The translations under genes and the position numbers were made by a program. The notes under the pieces were generated by a model. The model saw nothing but the letters and a program-made list of their open reading frames with translations, was not told the origin of the DNA and ran no database searches. A stretch of 42,575 nt of DNA from a virus. Of the stretch, positions 24,632-33,194 are shown piece by piece. Each line of letters opens with the position of its first letter. The first letter of the stretch is position 1. The stretch covers positions 1-42,575 of IMG/VR virus record IMGVR_UViG_3300040801_000735; one strand, written 5' to 3'.

Positions 24632-25053
24632 TATTTGGTACTCAGGTTCTTCTCGACACCAAAGCGAGCTTCCACTTCAACGTCATCTACCTCAGGAATT
24701 TCATCGGCTACTCTCAAGAGCTCTTCTGGTGCTTTTCCTACCGGATCTACCTTTCGAGAGAATGAGTCAATGCCGACAGGACTGACACTACCTCCTTCAT
24801 CGATATCAGTACGCATCAAGTAGATTTCCCCTCTGCGCTGGAAGAGCTTAACAGGCAGTTCGTGGTTACGAATATAGGCACCCAGACTGGAGCTAAGTGA
24901 CTGTAGGCTTTGCTGAACGCCCGTTCGATCCAGCTGAACAAGAGGCTTTCCTGTCTCGAGAAAGGACTTCAGAATTGGATAGCTAACTCTACCCCTTCGT
25001 GACTCCCTGAAGTTGGGAACTTCATTAGGGTCTACGTCAATGAACTTAACCAT
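24631..25053 (-). CDS. Unknown 140-residue protein of the preQ0 cluster
   Basis: Begins MVKFIDVDPNEVPNFRESRR, has RGRVSYPILKSFLETGKPL and YIRNHELPVKLFQRRGEIYL, then an acidic variable end. The first two thirds read like a compact DNA-binding or adaptor fold (SYPILKSFLE resembles a recognition helix; RRGEIYLMR a wing). No family is assigned. The stop and the DJ-1-like start overlap (TAATG). Confidence 0.65.
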   Translation of the reverse strand: MVKFIDVDPNEVPNFRESRRGRVSYPILKSFLETGKPLVQLDRTGVQQSLQSLSSSLGAYIRNHELPVKLFQRRGEIYLMRTDIDEGGSVSPVGIDSFSRKVDPVGKAPEELLRVADEIPEVDDVEVEARFGVEKNLSTK

Positions 25054-25804
25054 TTACCTGCTCCTTCCAGAACTCGGTGTCGGCGTAGCGTGTAGGATCC
25101 GTAAACTCTGGATGCCAATTCTTAATAGCACCTTGGATGGCCTCGATGCGTTCCACACACGTACCACACCTACCACAGTGGATGCCTTCGCCCTTGTAGC
25201 AAGACCACGTCAGCTCAAGAGGAACTCTGAGCTCGATAGCCTCTCTAGCGATCTCCTCCTTGGTCATATGGATGTACGGAGTAACTAGGAAACTATCGGG
25301 CAGAGCGTTTTCAGGCTGCTCTCGAATGGTTCCGAACCCCTCATTACCGTAAACCAGAGCAGCATTGAGATTGGCGACAAATCTCGGACGGCAGTCAGGA
25401 TAGATGAAATGGTCTCCAGCGTGCATACCAGCCATCACTATATCCGCATCGGCCGAGATTGCCACTCCAGCCGCAATGGAGAGCATGATCATGTTACGGT
25501 TAGGTACTACCGTCTGCTTCATGTTCTCATGCGCGTAGTGGCCGTCAGGGACAGCGTGGTCTGAGTTAACCAACACTGAGTGCGAACCGAGATTAGAGAA
25601 CAGAGGCGCAAGGAAGCTAACATCAACACGTCGCCATTCTAGATCGAGGCGGTGTGCTGTCCCTTGCGCAAAGAGCAACTCCTTGCTGTGCCTCTGTCCG
25701 TAATCGAATGACAGCGTGATGACATCGTAACCGTCGAATACAGCACGATACACAAGTGTGGTGCTGTCGAGGCCGCCGCTGTTGATGATTACTGCCTTCG
25801 TCAT
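25046..25804 (-). CDS. queC: 7-cyano-7-deazaguanine (preQ0) synthase
   Basis: A 252-residue PP-loop ATPase. SGGLDST (residues 9-15) is the PP-loop; VVPNRNMIMLSIAAGVA and GMHAGDH are family motifs; four Cys in SCYKGEGIHCGRCGTC bind zinc near residues 202-218. It makes preQ0 from 7-carboxy-7-deazaguanine, ammonia and ATP. Start ATG overlaps the primase stop with GGAGG upstream. It is the first gene of the modification cluster in transcription order. Confidence 0.95.
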   Translation of the reverse strand: MTKAVIINSGGLDSTTLVYRAVFDGYDVITLSFDYGQRHSKELLFAQGTAHRLDLEWRRVDVSFLAPLFSNLGSHSVLVNSDHAVPDGHYAHENMKQTVVPNRNMIMLSIAAGVAISADADIVMAGMHAGDHFIYPDCRPRFVANLNAALVYGNEGFGTIREQPENALPDSFLVTPYIHMTKEEIAREAIELRVPLELTWSCYKGEGIHCGRCGTCVERIEAIQGAIKNWHPEFTDPTRYADTEFWKEQVNG

Positions 25805-27999
25805 CTAATTCCTCCGGATTTTGGTCGCGCTGGGTACAGCTGTTCGGTCTTTCCTGACTTCTGTCGGATAATCAATCCTCGCTGCTCTAGGGTAGAGAAG
25901 GTCGCTTCAGCATCGCGTGCACTGAGGTGGTAGTTACGCATTAGCGTTGAACGTGTAATGCCGGGGTGCTTCTCAACCTGGCGAGCCACGTTCTCCATCT
26001 GACGTTCATTACCCGTCTTACCAACGTTGGACATGATCTCACGAGCATGAAGACGCCACTTTTCCCCGTAGTAAGCAGCTCGAATAATGTCCACCTCCTC
26101 TACGACTACTTCCTCATCCCTTTGTCTACAAGCGGCAATAAGGATGGCAGCTTTCAACATGCTCTTCGCTAGGCGGTCACCTACAGGTGTTGTGATCTCA
26201 GGCATTTGCGACTCCATACCTGACTTCAACATCTGAGCCTCAATGAGGTTGTACCGAGCCCATGCTTCAGGTGTAAGCCTAGCCTCCCAAATCTTCTTGG
26301 TCTCGATCACATTGTTGGTCTGCTTGACAATGATCTGCTGAGTACGTCGATAATGTTTGACCATATCTTCGAGCTCGTTGCGGATCGATTCTCGGTTGCC
26401 TTCTGAACGCTCTGTTGGTGGGCCTAGCGGCTTGAGCTTGGTAATATCCGACTCGGCAGTAATGAAGACAAACCGAGGCAAAAAGCCCGAGCTAACATGT
26501 TCGAAGGTTAACAAGCTGGTGATCTTGTTCTTGATGCCTCCTGCAAACACAATTAGGATCGGATCTCTTACTTCGATAACCTCTTTCCGTAGCACTCTCT
26601 TCTGCAGTTTACCATCGTACAGCTTTGTAAGCAGCTCAGGCATTCCTGCATAGTAGTCGCGCTTAGTGATCTGTTCCAGCAGTCCGCTGAATTCATCTCG
26701 CAGGAACACAGACGGCTTACCTGGCCGTCCCTGCATCATGGTTAGCAGACCCTCAATAGATCCATCAGTTGCTAGGATGACATCCTGATCTACTTCATCC
26801 ACAAGGTCCATTGCGATATCCATCGCTGTGGATTTCCTAGTCAACGTAGTGTCGGCCAAGATCATAAACCACAGGTTGGGTAGCAGCGTACCAAATGAGG
26901 TCGGTAGTCTGATGACTCCGGCTAAGAGGCTTGAAAGAGCCATAAAGGCTCCTGCTTGGTGATACTGTACTGCAGCGTCACCTAGCGTTCGAGCCCATTC
27001 GATGTAACGTTCAATAAAGGTATCCTCAGCCTCAACGAGCCTCCTTTCCTCTGGGGACAGAAGCGGTTCTTCTTCGTAGTCCGAAGCATACAACTGCTCT
27101 TCGTGTTGCTTGGCCTTAGCTTCTGCTCTGCAGACATCTTTCCATAGGTAGACATCAGGTAGATTGTCCCGAGCAAACTTATTACATGCTGCCTCCTTAG
27201 CTACGGCGAAGACTTCCTCGCGCGTAAAGTCTGCTTCGAATAGCAGCATCAACAAGTTCCAGAGCTTCTGGCTCCATTCCTTCTCTGCCGGCGTTTCTTG
27301 GAATAGCTGCCAGATGAAAGGGCTGATCTTAAGGCGCCTCTCATGCAGCAGTTCTGTTCCGTTAGTAGGTAGTCCTTCAGGCATAGGGATGTCTGTGTAC
27401 TCATATCCCTGAACCTGTTCGTACACGCCGAAGTCGCCAAGACGATAACGTGCATTGTAAACGTCGACTACCTTAACGGCCGGTTGATCTCTGTACTTGA
27501 AGTTGTATGTCAGAGGAACCCTTAGCAGCTGTGTAAGGTCCCAACCACTCCTATCCGCACCTTGATCTGCATGTGCATATGCGATTCGTCGGCTAACATC
27601 CTCGGCCTCGTAGGGCTCGATTCTCTTGTCAAACAACCACAGGGCTTGGAATCTTCCTGGGCTGCTCTCGATGACGAATGTCGGCTTTACCTTCAGTTTC
27701 TCAGGAGGACACGTATCCAGATCAGACCAAGCACACGGAGCAGCAACAACATTATCCTTCGAACGGCGCTTGCTCTTGTACAACTGTGCTGAGTACCAGA
27801 CATTGTGTCCTAGGTAGGCTCTATTAACAGCCTCAATAGCCTGGGGCAACTCTTCTGGGTAACGGTAAAACTCCTCCTGAAAGGACTTCTTGTACGGATC
27901 GGCATGAGCAATGCAGAGGTAGCCTTGGTTGTTACCGAATAGCAACCGAAAGAAGTCAGACCTCTTCCGGTTGTTTTCCGGCGAAACACCTATAGCCAT
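25801..27999 (-). CDS. Primase-helicase (AEP/RepB-like primase plus DUF3987-like ATPase)
   Basis: A 732-residue fusion. The N-terminal part is an archaeo-eukaryotic-type primase: WSDLD (Asp93, Asp95), VIESSPGRFQALW and a QLLRVPLTYNFKY segment. The middle (about 335-600) is a helicase-like ATPase: LWFMILADTTLTRKST (an atypical Walker A), VFLRDEFSGLL (Walker B-like) and LTKLYDG. The C-terminal 60 residues form a winged helix (HPGITRSTLMRNYHLSARDA). It should unwind DNA and lay primers for the phage polymerase. GGGAG lies 6 bases before the ATG; a strong hairpin lies immediately upstream. Confidence 0.85.
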   Translation of the reverse strand: MAIGVSPENNRKRSDFFRLLFGNNQGYLCIAHADPYKKSFQEEFYRYPEELPQAIEAVNRAYLGHNVWYSAQLYKSKRRSKDNVVAAPCAWSDLDTCPPEKLKVKPTFVIESSPGRFQALWLFDKRIEPYEAEDVSRRIAYAHADQGADRSGWDLTQLLRVPLTYNFKYRDQPAVKVVDVYNARYRLGDFGVYEQVQGYEYTDIPMPEGLPTNGTELLHERRLKISPFIWQLFQETPAEKEWSQKLWNLLMLLFEADFTREEVFAVAKEAACNKFARDNLPDVYLWKDVCRAEAKAKQHEEQLYASDYEEEPLLSPEERRLVEAEDTFIERYIEWARTLGDAAVQYHQAGAFMALSSLLAGVIRLPTSFGTLLPNLWFMILADTTLTRKSTAMDIAMDLVDEVDQDVILATDGSIEGLLTMMQGRPGKPSVFLRDEFSGLLEQITKRDYYAGMPELLTKLYDGKLQKRVLRKEVIEVRDPILIVFAGGIKNKITSLLTFEHVSSGFLPRFVFITAESDITKLKPLGPPTERSEGNRESIRNELEDMVKHYRRTQQIIVKQTNNVIETKKIWEARLTPEAWARYNLIEAQMLKSGMESQMPEITTPVGDRLAKSMLKAAILIAACRQRDEEVVVEEVDIIRAAYYGEKWRLHAREIMSNVGKTGNERQMENVARQVEKHPGITRSTLMRNYHLSARDAEATFSTLEQRGLIIRQKSGKTEQLYPARPKSGGIR

Positions 28000-28016
28000 A
28001 CATTACTCCCCTAGGT

Positions 28017-28054
28017 GGGGGCCCCTGCCCCATCGTGCGGAGGCAGGGACCCCC
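28017..28054 (-). terminator. Strong hairpin between SSB and primase genes
   Basis: On the minus strand a 13-bp stem (GGGGGTCCCTGCC pairing with GGCAGGGGCCCCC, one mismatch) with a 12-base loop lies after the SSB stop and before the primase ribosome site. No U-tract follows. It may partly terminate transcription or stabilise the 3' end of the SSB message, so that downstream genes are made at lower level. Confidence 0.65.
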
Positions 28055-28075
28055 GGTCTAGTAGTTCAGCGGATG

Positions 28076-28528
28076 CTACGGAAGCAGGCTAGAAGAGCCC
28101 GAAGAGGCGCTGATAGCATCGGGCTTCATGATGCCCTTGACCTCGTTACGCTTCTCACCCTCGTACTCTCGCTGAATGACGTTGATCACGACGGCCTCAC
28201 CGATGAACGCATCGAGCGGCGGCACGACACCGTCCTTCAGCGAGTCCTCGTGTCCCGTCGCCTTCAGAAGCTGCGACAGGCTGTAGAGAGCGCCGTCAAA
28301 GAGCATGACGTTGGTCCACACGCGCCGATCGGCGTAGTTACCCTCCTGAACAGTGAACTCGATATTCCAGTAGGGCCTACCCTCATTCTTACCGGACTTG
28401 ACTTCGCGAAGCTCGCCGTCGGTGATCTTCACCGGGTACTTGCCTCGGGGCAGCGGGTCGAAGCTACGCGCCTCGCTGCTGGCCTCGTCGTCGGTGAAGT
28501 TGACGTGAATCGGGGTGTAGTCGGACAT
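28076..28528 (-). CDS. Single-stranded DNA-binding protein (DUF669-like)
   Basis: A 150-residue protein with an OB-fold-like pattern: FDPLPRGKYPVKITDGELRE, GRPYWNIEFTVQEGNYADRR, VVINVIQREYEGEKRNEVKG, then a short flexible Ser-rich tail. This matches the DUF669 group of phage ssDNA-binding proteins, usually found beside Sak4-type ATPases. AGAGGAG precedes the ATG. Confidence 0.75.
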   Translation of the reverse strand: MSDYTPIHVNFTDDEASSEARSFDPLPRGKYPVKITDGELREVKSGKNEGRPYWNIEFTVQEGNYADRRVWTNVMLFDGALYSLSQLLKATGHEDSLKDGVVPPLDAFIGEAVVINVIQREYEGEKRNEVKGIMKPDAISASSGSSSLLP

Positions 28529-28531
28529 TTG

Positions 28532-29296
28532 TTACTCCTCTGTAGTGTTCTGTTGGATCAGTGGGAAGATGTCAGCCATGGTTGGCTCTTCCATTACGGT
28601 GGGCAGTCGTCCTGTGCGGTCCTTAGCTACGTGACTATCTGTAGCTCCGGTAAGCAGGAGACGTTGGAAGCCTTGGTCCTTGCTCACTTGCTTGACGTAG
28701 TAGTAACCCACGATGTCAAGGAACGCGGCAACCTCATCGGCCAACTTACCAGATAGTGAGGGCCGATACTTAGTTAGACCTGAACGCTTATCCTGATCTT
28801 GCTTGACGAGCGCCGTGAAAACCGTGTTGATCGGAAGATCACGGAACCCTCGGACGAACCGGCGCATGTGCTCGAGGTTCTTACCCCACTCGCGCATGCT
28901 AGGAATGTCCGGATCGAGGTCCGGTCGCTGCCTTGCCAAATCCGCCATGATATTGTACATGTCGAACTTCTGAATCTCTGTCAGCGAGTCTAGCACAACT
29001 GTTTGGAAGTCATGTCGACCCGCATGAAGATCATCATAGACAGCTTGCATCTCGTGCCAGTTTTGTACACGAACATGCTCGACCTCGGGATAGGAATGCC
29101 GAAGCGATTCCGTCCCTCCCTCGATGTCCACAACTAGAACAGGACGCATACTCGGCACAGCATCAGCAGAGCCTGCGAGAGTCGTCTTTCCTACCCCACT
29201 ATCCCCATAGATCAGGATGTTGAGTAGGGCTGCACGCTCTTGAACAGGAAGCACCTGAATGCCGCCGAGTCTACGTACCTCTTGAGTAACGGTCAT
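28532..29296 (-). CDS. Sak4-like RecA-fold ATPase (recombination)
   Basis: A 254-residue AAA_24-type ATPase. Walker A GDSGVGKTT at 31-39, a strand VLVVDIEGGTESLRH, Walker B-like TVVLDSLTE near 100, and PSLSGKLADEVAAFLDIVGY. Sak4-type phage proteins act with an SSB in single-strand annealing and replication. It lies between a RecB-like nuclease and the SSB gene, the typical set. AGGGAGG precedes the ATG. Confidence 0.85.
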   Translation of the reverse strand: MTVTQEVRRLGGIQVLPVQERAALLNILIYGDSGVGKTTLAGSADAVPSMRPVLVVDIEGGTESLRHSYPEVEHVRVQNWHEMQAVYDDLHAGRHDFQTVVLDSLTEIQKFDMYNIMADLARQRPDLDPDIPSMREWGKNLEHMRRFVRGFRDLPINTVFTALVKQDQDKRSGLTKYRPSLSGKLADEVAAFLDIVGYYYVKQVSKDQGFQRLLLTGATDSHVAKDRTGRLPTVMEEPTMADIFPLIQQNTTEE

Positions 29297-30451
29297 TTAT
29301 TCACCTCCCTTCGTTTCTGTCGATGCCTCTGTACGGACCCAGTAGTGCTCTCGCCTATCAAACAGGCTGTCAAGAGCGTACTGGTAATCTCCGCCACCGT
29401 TCTTCTCCAGACACGGCTGGCGGAAGGCACACGAGCCGCAACTAAAGCGGCCGGGGTTGGGATAGAGCCGAGTATAAGGGCTCACCATATCCAGAGCCTC
29501 GTCATACAGATTACGACCGATTTGCTCTAGCTCTGCAGGCGACCTGTGCTTCTGGAACCGCTCATGGAAGGGTCTGCCATCGTTCTCCAGGAACTGGATG
29601 TAGTCATCGTACAGTCCCTCATCGAAGGCTTCTCTGTCCTCTTCCATAAAGGTCTTGGTAGCCAGCTCAGCAGTAGTAGCCTGGTTCTTATTGGTCGAGA
29701 AGATACGACCTTTATATCTGCGTGTTAGCTTCTCAGGCTTCTGCGGGTATGCCTTATACTGCTCGTGGTAGATAAACCCCCGGACTGGGCGCCCCAGCTG
29801 GTTCATAGCCCAGACATAGGATCCCACCTGGTCATCCAGATCCAAGAACTCATCTCGATCCGTCGACAACCTAGCAGAAGTCTTCCAGTCTTCGATCCAA
29901 AGATCGCCGTACTGGTCCTCTGCCAAGAGGTCAATACGACCAGCAAAGACAACAGGTGCGGGACCTTCTGGATGCTGGCGGCAATTCGGAATGTGGCACC
30001 AAAGCTGTTCGCCCGTATCTGGATTGACGATCGGGACCTCGAAGCGAACCTCGACTGCAAGAGGTGTGATCTTCGGATCCTCTACAGGTGCTACCTTGCT
30101 AAAGTGGTACAGAAGCATGCCCTCGCCAAGACGCATCCGCTCTTCATAGTCATCACGGACTGCATCATAGTCAGCCAGCTCAGCCTCAGGCGTAGTAAGG
30201 AACTTGTCCCACTGCTCCTGACACTTAGCGCGAAAGGCTTTGAGTGCTAGATCACGACGCACATCGAGCGGGTAGCCCCAACGTTGAGGGTCGTACCCTA
30301 CTTCCATAGCCTTGTGATAGGCTACACCAAACTCGAGTGGCTTAGCTGTGATGCGTGGGTAGTAGTTCTCACGAAAGACCCAGGCCCACCTACGCCTGCA
30401 CCCTCTGAAAGATTTACGTTCCGATGTATGAATTTCGTGCACCCCTGCCAC
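29297..30451 (-). CDS. Cas4/RecB-like PD-(D/E)XK exonuclease
   Basis: A 384-residue nuclease from a GTG at 30451 with AAGGAG 6 bases upstream (an ATG 30 bases earlier lacks a site). The catalytic core is VFAGRIDLLAEDQYGDLWIE with DWKTS, the GxxDxxxxxxxxxxxxDWKT pattern of RecB-type nucleases; QVGSYVWAMNQLG follows. The end FSCGSCAFRQPCLEKNGGG carries three Cys and may, with an N-terminal Cys (FRGCRRR), hold an Fe-S cluster as in Cas4/AddB. It probably resects DNA for recombination. Confidence 0.85.
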   Translation of the reverse strand: MAGVHEIHTSERKSFRGCRRRWAWVFRENYYPRITAKPLEFGVAYHKAMEVGYDPQRWGYPLDVRRDLALKAFRAKCQEQWDKFLTTPEAELADYDAVRDDYEERMRLGEGMLLYHFSKVAPVEDPKITPLAVEVRFEVPIVNPDTGEQLWCHIPNCRQHPEGPAPVVFAGRIDLLAEDQYGDLWIEDWKTSARLSTDRDEFLDLDDQVGSYVWAMNQLGRPVRGFIYHEQYKAYPQKPEKLTRRYKGRIFSTNKNQATTAELATKTFMEEDREAFDEGLYDDYIQFLENDGRPFHERFQKHRSPAELEQIGRNLYDEALDMVSPYTRLYPNPGRFSCGSCAFRQPCLEKNGGGDYQYALDSLFDRREHYWVRTEASTETKGGE

Positions 30452-30500
30452 ATTTATCTCCTTGTCTAACGTGGCCCACAAGCTTTTCAGCTATAGGTCA

Positions 30501-30529
30501 ATTATAGTAGGTCTACGAGGAAATCTCAA
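30501..30529 (-). promoter_or_regulatory. Promoter P1 (TTGAGA-17-TATAAT)
   Basis: On the minus strand a -35 TTGAGA (30524-30529) and a perfect -10 TATAAT (30501-30506) are separated by 17 bases. It lies 50 bases upstream of the exonuclease start and would drive the recombination, primase and modification operon. A single TTAGAC half-site lies between the -10 and the ribosome site. Confidence 0.8.
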
Positions 30530-30714
30530 GAGGATGAACCTACTTTTCCTTTTTGCTCACGGTCAAACTCTGCCCAACAGAACTCGCAGTAGCGTCTGTG
30601 ATCGCTATGACTACGTTGCCAGCTAGGGAAGCGATTGCACACTTCTCCGCTAGGCAGAATGTTGAGGCATCTCGTTGCTACTTGCGGGTCCTTCTTGGGC
30701 ACCGACTTCGGCAT
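30526..30714 (-). CDS. Small zinc-ribbon protein
   Basis: A 62-residue protein from the ATG at 30714 with GGAGGG upstream. Cys16, Cys26, Cys43 and Cys46 with nearby His suggest one zinc-binding module. Tail ends KGKVGSSS. The 3' end overlaps promoter P1. Function unknown. Confidence 0.6.
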   Translation of the reverse strand: MPKSVPKKDPQVATRCLNILPSGEVCNRFPSWQRSHSDHRRYCEFCWAEFDREQKGKVGSSS

Positions 30715-31078
30715 TGGGTCGTCCCTCCACGGGGTTGAGTTCCACGCTCTCTCCTGCATTGATGATCTCCTCCAACAAGTTATTCGCCTGCACCATGACA
30801 GCTAGAGGCTTGTCCTTAAGCGGAGCCTCAGGCTTGCCACACATAGCACAAACCCACCATCCAAACCTCTTGCCGCGCGTATAGCCAGAGGCACGACGTC
30901 GGCCTCGGTGACCATCGCCAGGAGTACAGAACTGAGTCGGCTTGCCGTACACAGCATCTATCTCGTATTCAGGCTGGCTCATGTCAAGCGAACGCCCTTC
31001 GAGACGCGCCTGGTATTCCAGCACGAAGTCTTCTGCGTCGGCGTTACTGCTGAAGCTAAGGAGTACGTACCTTGCCAT
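30650..31078 (-). CDS. Hypothetical protein with CxxC motif
   Basis: A 142-residue protein from the ATG at 31078 (GGGAGG 7 bases upstream). It starts ARYVLLSFSSNADAEDFVLE, a beta-alpha pattern, then a basic segment RGRRRASGYTRGKR and Cys77-x2-Cys80 in WWVCAMCGKPE. The tail is acidic and probably disordered. Possibly nucleic-acid binding. Confidence 0.65.
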   Translation of the reverse strand: MARYVLLSFSSNADAEDFVLEYQARLEGRSLDMSQPEYEIDAVYGKPTQFCTPGDGHRGRRRASGYTRGKRFGWWVCAMCGKPEAPLKDKPLAVMVQANNLLEEIINAGESVELNPVEGRPNAEVGAQEGPASSNEMPQHSA

Positions 31079-31265
31079 CGTAAGTCCTCCCATCGATGTA
31101 CGTTACACACTTATTGTCTACAGGACACTTGCCCTTGCTATGCGTGTGGACAACATAAGGCACACCGGGACTCTTTGTCGACTTGCGGTATGCCTCATCA
31201 TGTACCTTAGCCATGTCGACAATACCAGCAACGTACCAGTACTCATGCGTGTGCGTGTGCGTCAC
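31056..31265 (-). CDS. Small His-rich protein, unknown
   Basis: A 69-residue protein from a GTG at 31265 with AGGAGG upstream. It opens with alternating THTHTHE and has a later VVHTHSKGKCPVDNKCV segment; the His and Cys residues may bind metal. Overlaps the next gene. No family. Confidence 0.6.
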   Translation of the reverse strand: MTHTHTHEYWYVAGIVDMAKVHDEAYRKSTKSPGVPYVVHTHSKGKCPVDNKCVTYIDGRTYDGKVRTP

Positions 31266-31273
31266 TAATCCTC

Positions 31274-31495
31274 CTAGTGAGTTCGGCCCAACCAACGGCG
31301 GGCGATGTATAGATGAAATAGCCCCTTACCAGTATCACGGTGTCCCACCCTCCGGCCTATCTTAAAGGCCCCCACCGCGCCCAGGCCCAGTACAAAGACC
31401 ACAGGGAGGCTTGGTGGTGTGATCGCCGCTTGAGTTTCTGACAGGAACCAGATAGTAGCTGCGCAAGCGCCTGCGAGAAGCAGCCCTGCCATCAT
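31274..31495 (-). CDS. Small membrane protein
   Basis: A 73-residue protein with two hydrophobic segments (MMAGLLLAGACAATIWFL and SLPVVFVLGLGAVGAF) and a basic C-terminus. GGAG precedes the ATG; it overlaps the helicase stop. Function unknown. Confidence 0.6.
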   Translation of the reverse strand: MMAGLLLAGACAATIWFLSETQAAITPPSLPVVFVLGLGAVGAFKIGRRVGHRDTGKGLFHLYIARRWLGRTH

Positions 31496-32892
31496 ACTAG
31501 ACTCCTCTGCACGGTCTCTGGGTCACCAACGAGCTGACGAACCCATTCGGCCTTACGTTCGATCTTCTGAAGGCGTCCTAGGTCTACGGTGTTACGGGCA
31601 ATCAGATCGATTACTTGGACAGCTTCCTCTTGCCCAATCCTGTGTAGCCGGTCCTCAGCTTGGCGGTTCGCTGAGTGCCTCCAGGCCCTATCAAGGAAGA
31701 CTACCGTGCTAGCTCGAGTTAGCGTAATGCCTTCTCCGGCTGTCGCGATCGTTCCCATGAATACCTGGAGCTTACCAGCTTGGAAATCTTGGACAGCTGC
31801 TGTCCTCTCCGCCTTCTTAATGTCACCTGTTGTTATACCATATGAGATTCCCTTCTTCTCTAGACGGCGAGCTAGCATTACTAGAATGGACTTGAACTGG
31901 CTAAACACTACGATGGGCTCATCTGGGTTATCCGTGATGATCTCCATCAGAGCGTCTAGCTTAGCAGAAGGCTCGGCTATAATCCACTTGTTCCTATCCG
32001 AATCAAAGGACATGTAGCCCAGAGCAAACTGCTGTAGCCGAGTCAGCTGTGCTACCACTTGACTGGCAATCAGAGGCGTCTCCAACTCAGCATCGGTCTT
32101 ACTTTCGAGCCAGGCGATCATTTCCTTCTTCATCTGGTCGTAAGCTCGACGCTGCTTGCCATCTAGCTCTACCACCATTCGGGTGTAGTAGCGAGGAGGC
32201 AACTCAGGCAGCACGTCTGCCTTAAGCCTCCGAATGAAGAACGGCCTCATCTCTTCATGCAGACTCTCTACATTCTGCACACCAGTAACTCGATAGTAGC
32301 CCTTGTAGTCATCCATCTCGTAGGTGCAGTAGTGCTTGAAGAAGCGCCAATACGAGGTGTAATAGCTAGGCCACAACCAGTTAAGGATCGACCACAAGTC
32401 TTGCGGCTTATCGTCGGCAGGCGTTCCAGATAGCCCCGTCTTGAAGGTAGTCCGAAGCTTCTTGAGCGCCCGTGTCTGCTGCGCCTTCTTGTTCTTAGCC
32501 CTGTGAACTTCGTCCGCAATGATGTGGAACCACGGCACCCTAGTCAACTCAGGCATAAGCCGAAGAGCATCCCAGTGCATGACGAAGTAACCATAACGCT
32601 TAGGATCAAGAGCCAGCTCAGCGAACGCCTGCCTGTTCTTAGGATCAAGAACATACACAGGCAGGTCTGTCTGCTGAGCAAGTTCAGGCGCCCAAGCGTT
32701 GGACACCACAATCAGCGGAGCCACAACGAGCGTCTTCTTGAAGCGACCATTCTCAGCGTCGCGGCGATTAATCCTGTCAAGGTCGATTGCGGTCAGAGTC
32801 TTACCCAAACCCATCTCGTCCCCAACAAGGCGCGAACGCTGCTTATACAGCTTCTCTACAGCCTTCTTCTGGAAGGGATACAGTTCCTTCAT
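31492..32892 (-). CDS. SNF2-family DNA helicase/translocase
   Basis: A 466-residue superfamily 2 enzyme with Walker A DEMGLGKT (25-32), DEVH (127-130), motif III TGLSGTP, and the C-terminal lobe with VFSQFK, TATAGEGITL-like GTIATAGEGITL and motif VI QAEDRLHRIGQ. These ATP-driven translocases remodel protein-DNA complexes; phage versions probably support replication or transcription. It starts at an ATG overlapping the previous stop. Confidence 0.9.
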   Translation of the reverse strand: MKELYPFQKKAVEKLYKQRSRLVGDEMGLGKTLTAIDLDRINRRDAENGRFKKTLVVAPLIVVSNAWAPELAQQTDLPVYVLDPKNRQAFAELALDPKRYGYFVMHWDALRLMPELTRVPWFHIIADEVHRAKNKKAQQTRALKKLRTTFKTGLSGTPADDKPQDLWSILNWLWPSYYTSYWRFFKHYCTYEMDDYKGYYRVTGVQNVESLHEEMRPFFIRRLKADVLPELPPRYYTRMVVELDGKQRRAYDQMKKEMIAWLESKTDAELETPLIASQVVAQLTRLQQFALGYMSFDSDRNKWIIAEPSAKLDALMEIITDNPDEPIVVFSQFKSILVMLARRLEKKGISYGITTGDIKKAERTAAVQDFQAGKLQVFMGTIATAGEGITLTRASTVVFLDRAWRHSANRQAEDRLHRIGQEEAVQVIDLIARNTVDLGRLQKIERKAEWVRQLVGDPETVQRSLV

Positions 32893-33194
32893 AGGTATCG
32901 CTCTCCGACTACATCGCTAGAGACCGGACAGAGCCACATAAGCACCCAACGGTAGATGGGCTCACCAGTCTCTACATGTCTAGATGTTCTCCTCTTCTCG
33001 TACGAAACTCCTAACGTCATGTAGCCATGGAACTTACGGCACTGCCTACACCACTGTCCGTCATCAGGATCTGCGGACATCGAACGGGGCGTCCACGTAG
33101 CTCCTTGGTACTTCTTCTTTCGCCTAAAGGGCCTCTTACGCGTTCCACTGATGTCGTAGTTAGCCCGGGGGTAGACACCCTCCTCTTCAGGCAC
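32889..33194 (-). CDS. Small basic protein with zinc-knuckle-like Cys
   Basis: A 101-residue protein starting at GTG within TAGTG at the HTH gene stop. A strongly basic run (TRKRPFRRKKKYQG) precedes WCRQCRKFHGY (CxxC with His) and a later WLCP. It may bind DNA or RNA near the helicase. Unknown family. Confidence 0.6.
   Translation of the reverse strand: MPEEEGVYPRANYDISGTRKRPFRRKKKYQGATWTPRSMSADPDDGQWCRQCRKFHGYMTLGVSYEKRRTSRHVETGEPIYRWVLMWLCPVSSDVVGERYL

Noticed and set aside
27929-28756. Plus-strand ORF across primase, SSB and Sak4 genes
   Set aside because: Antisense to three supported genes; no promoter or ribosome site.
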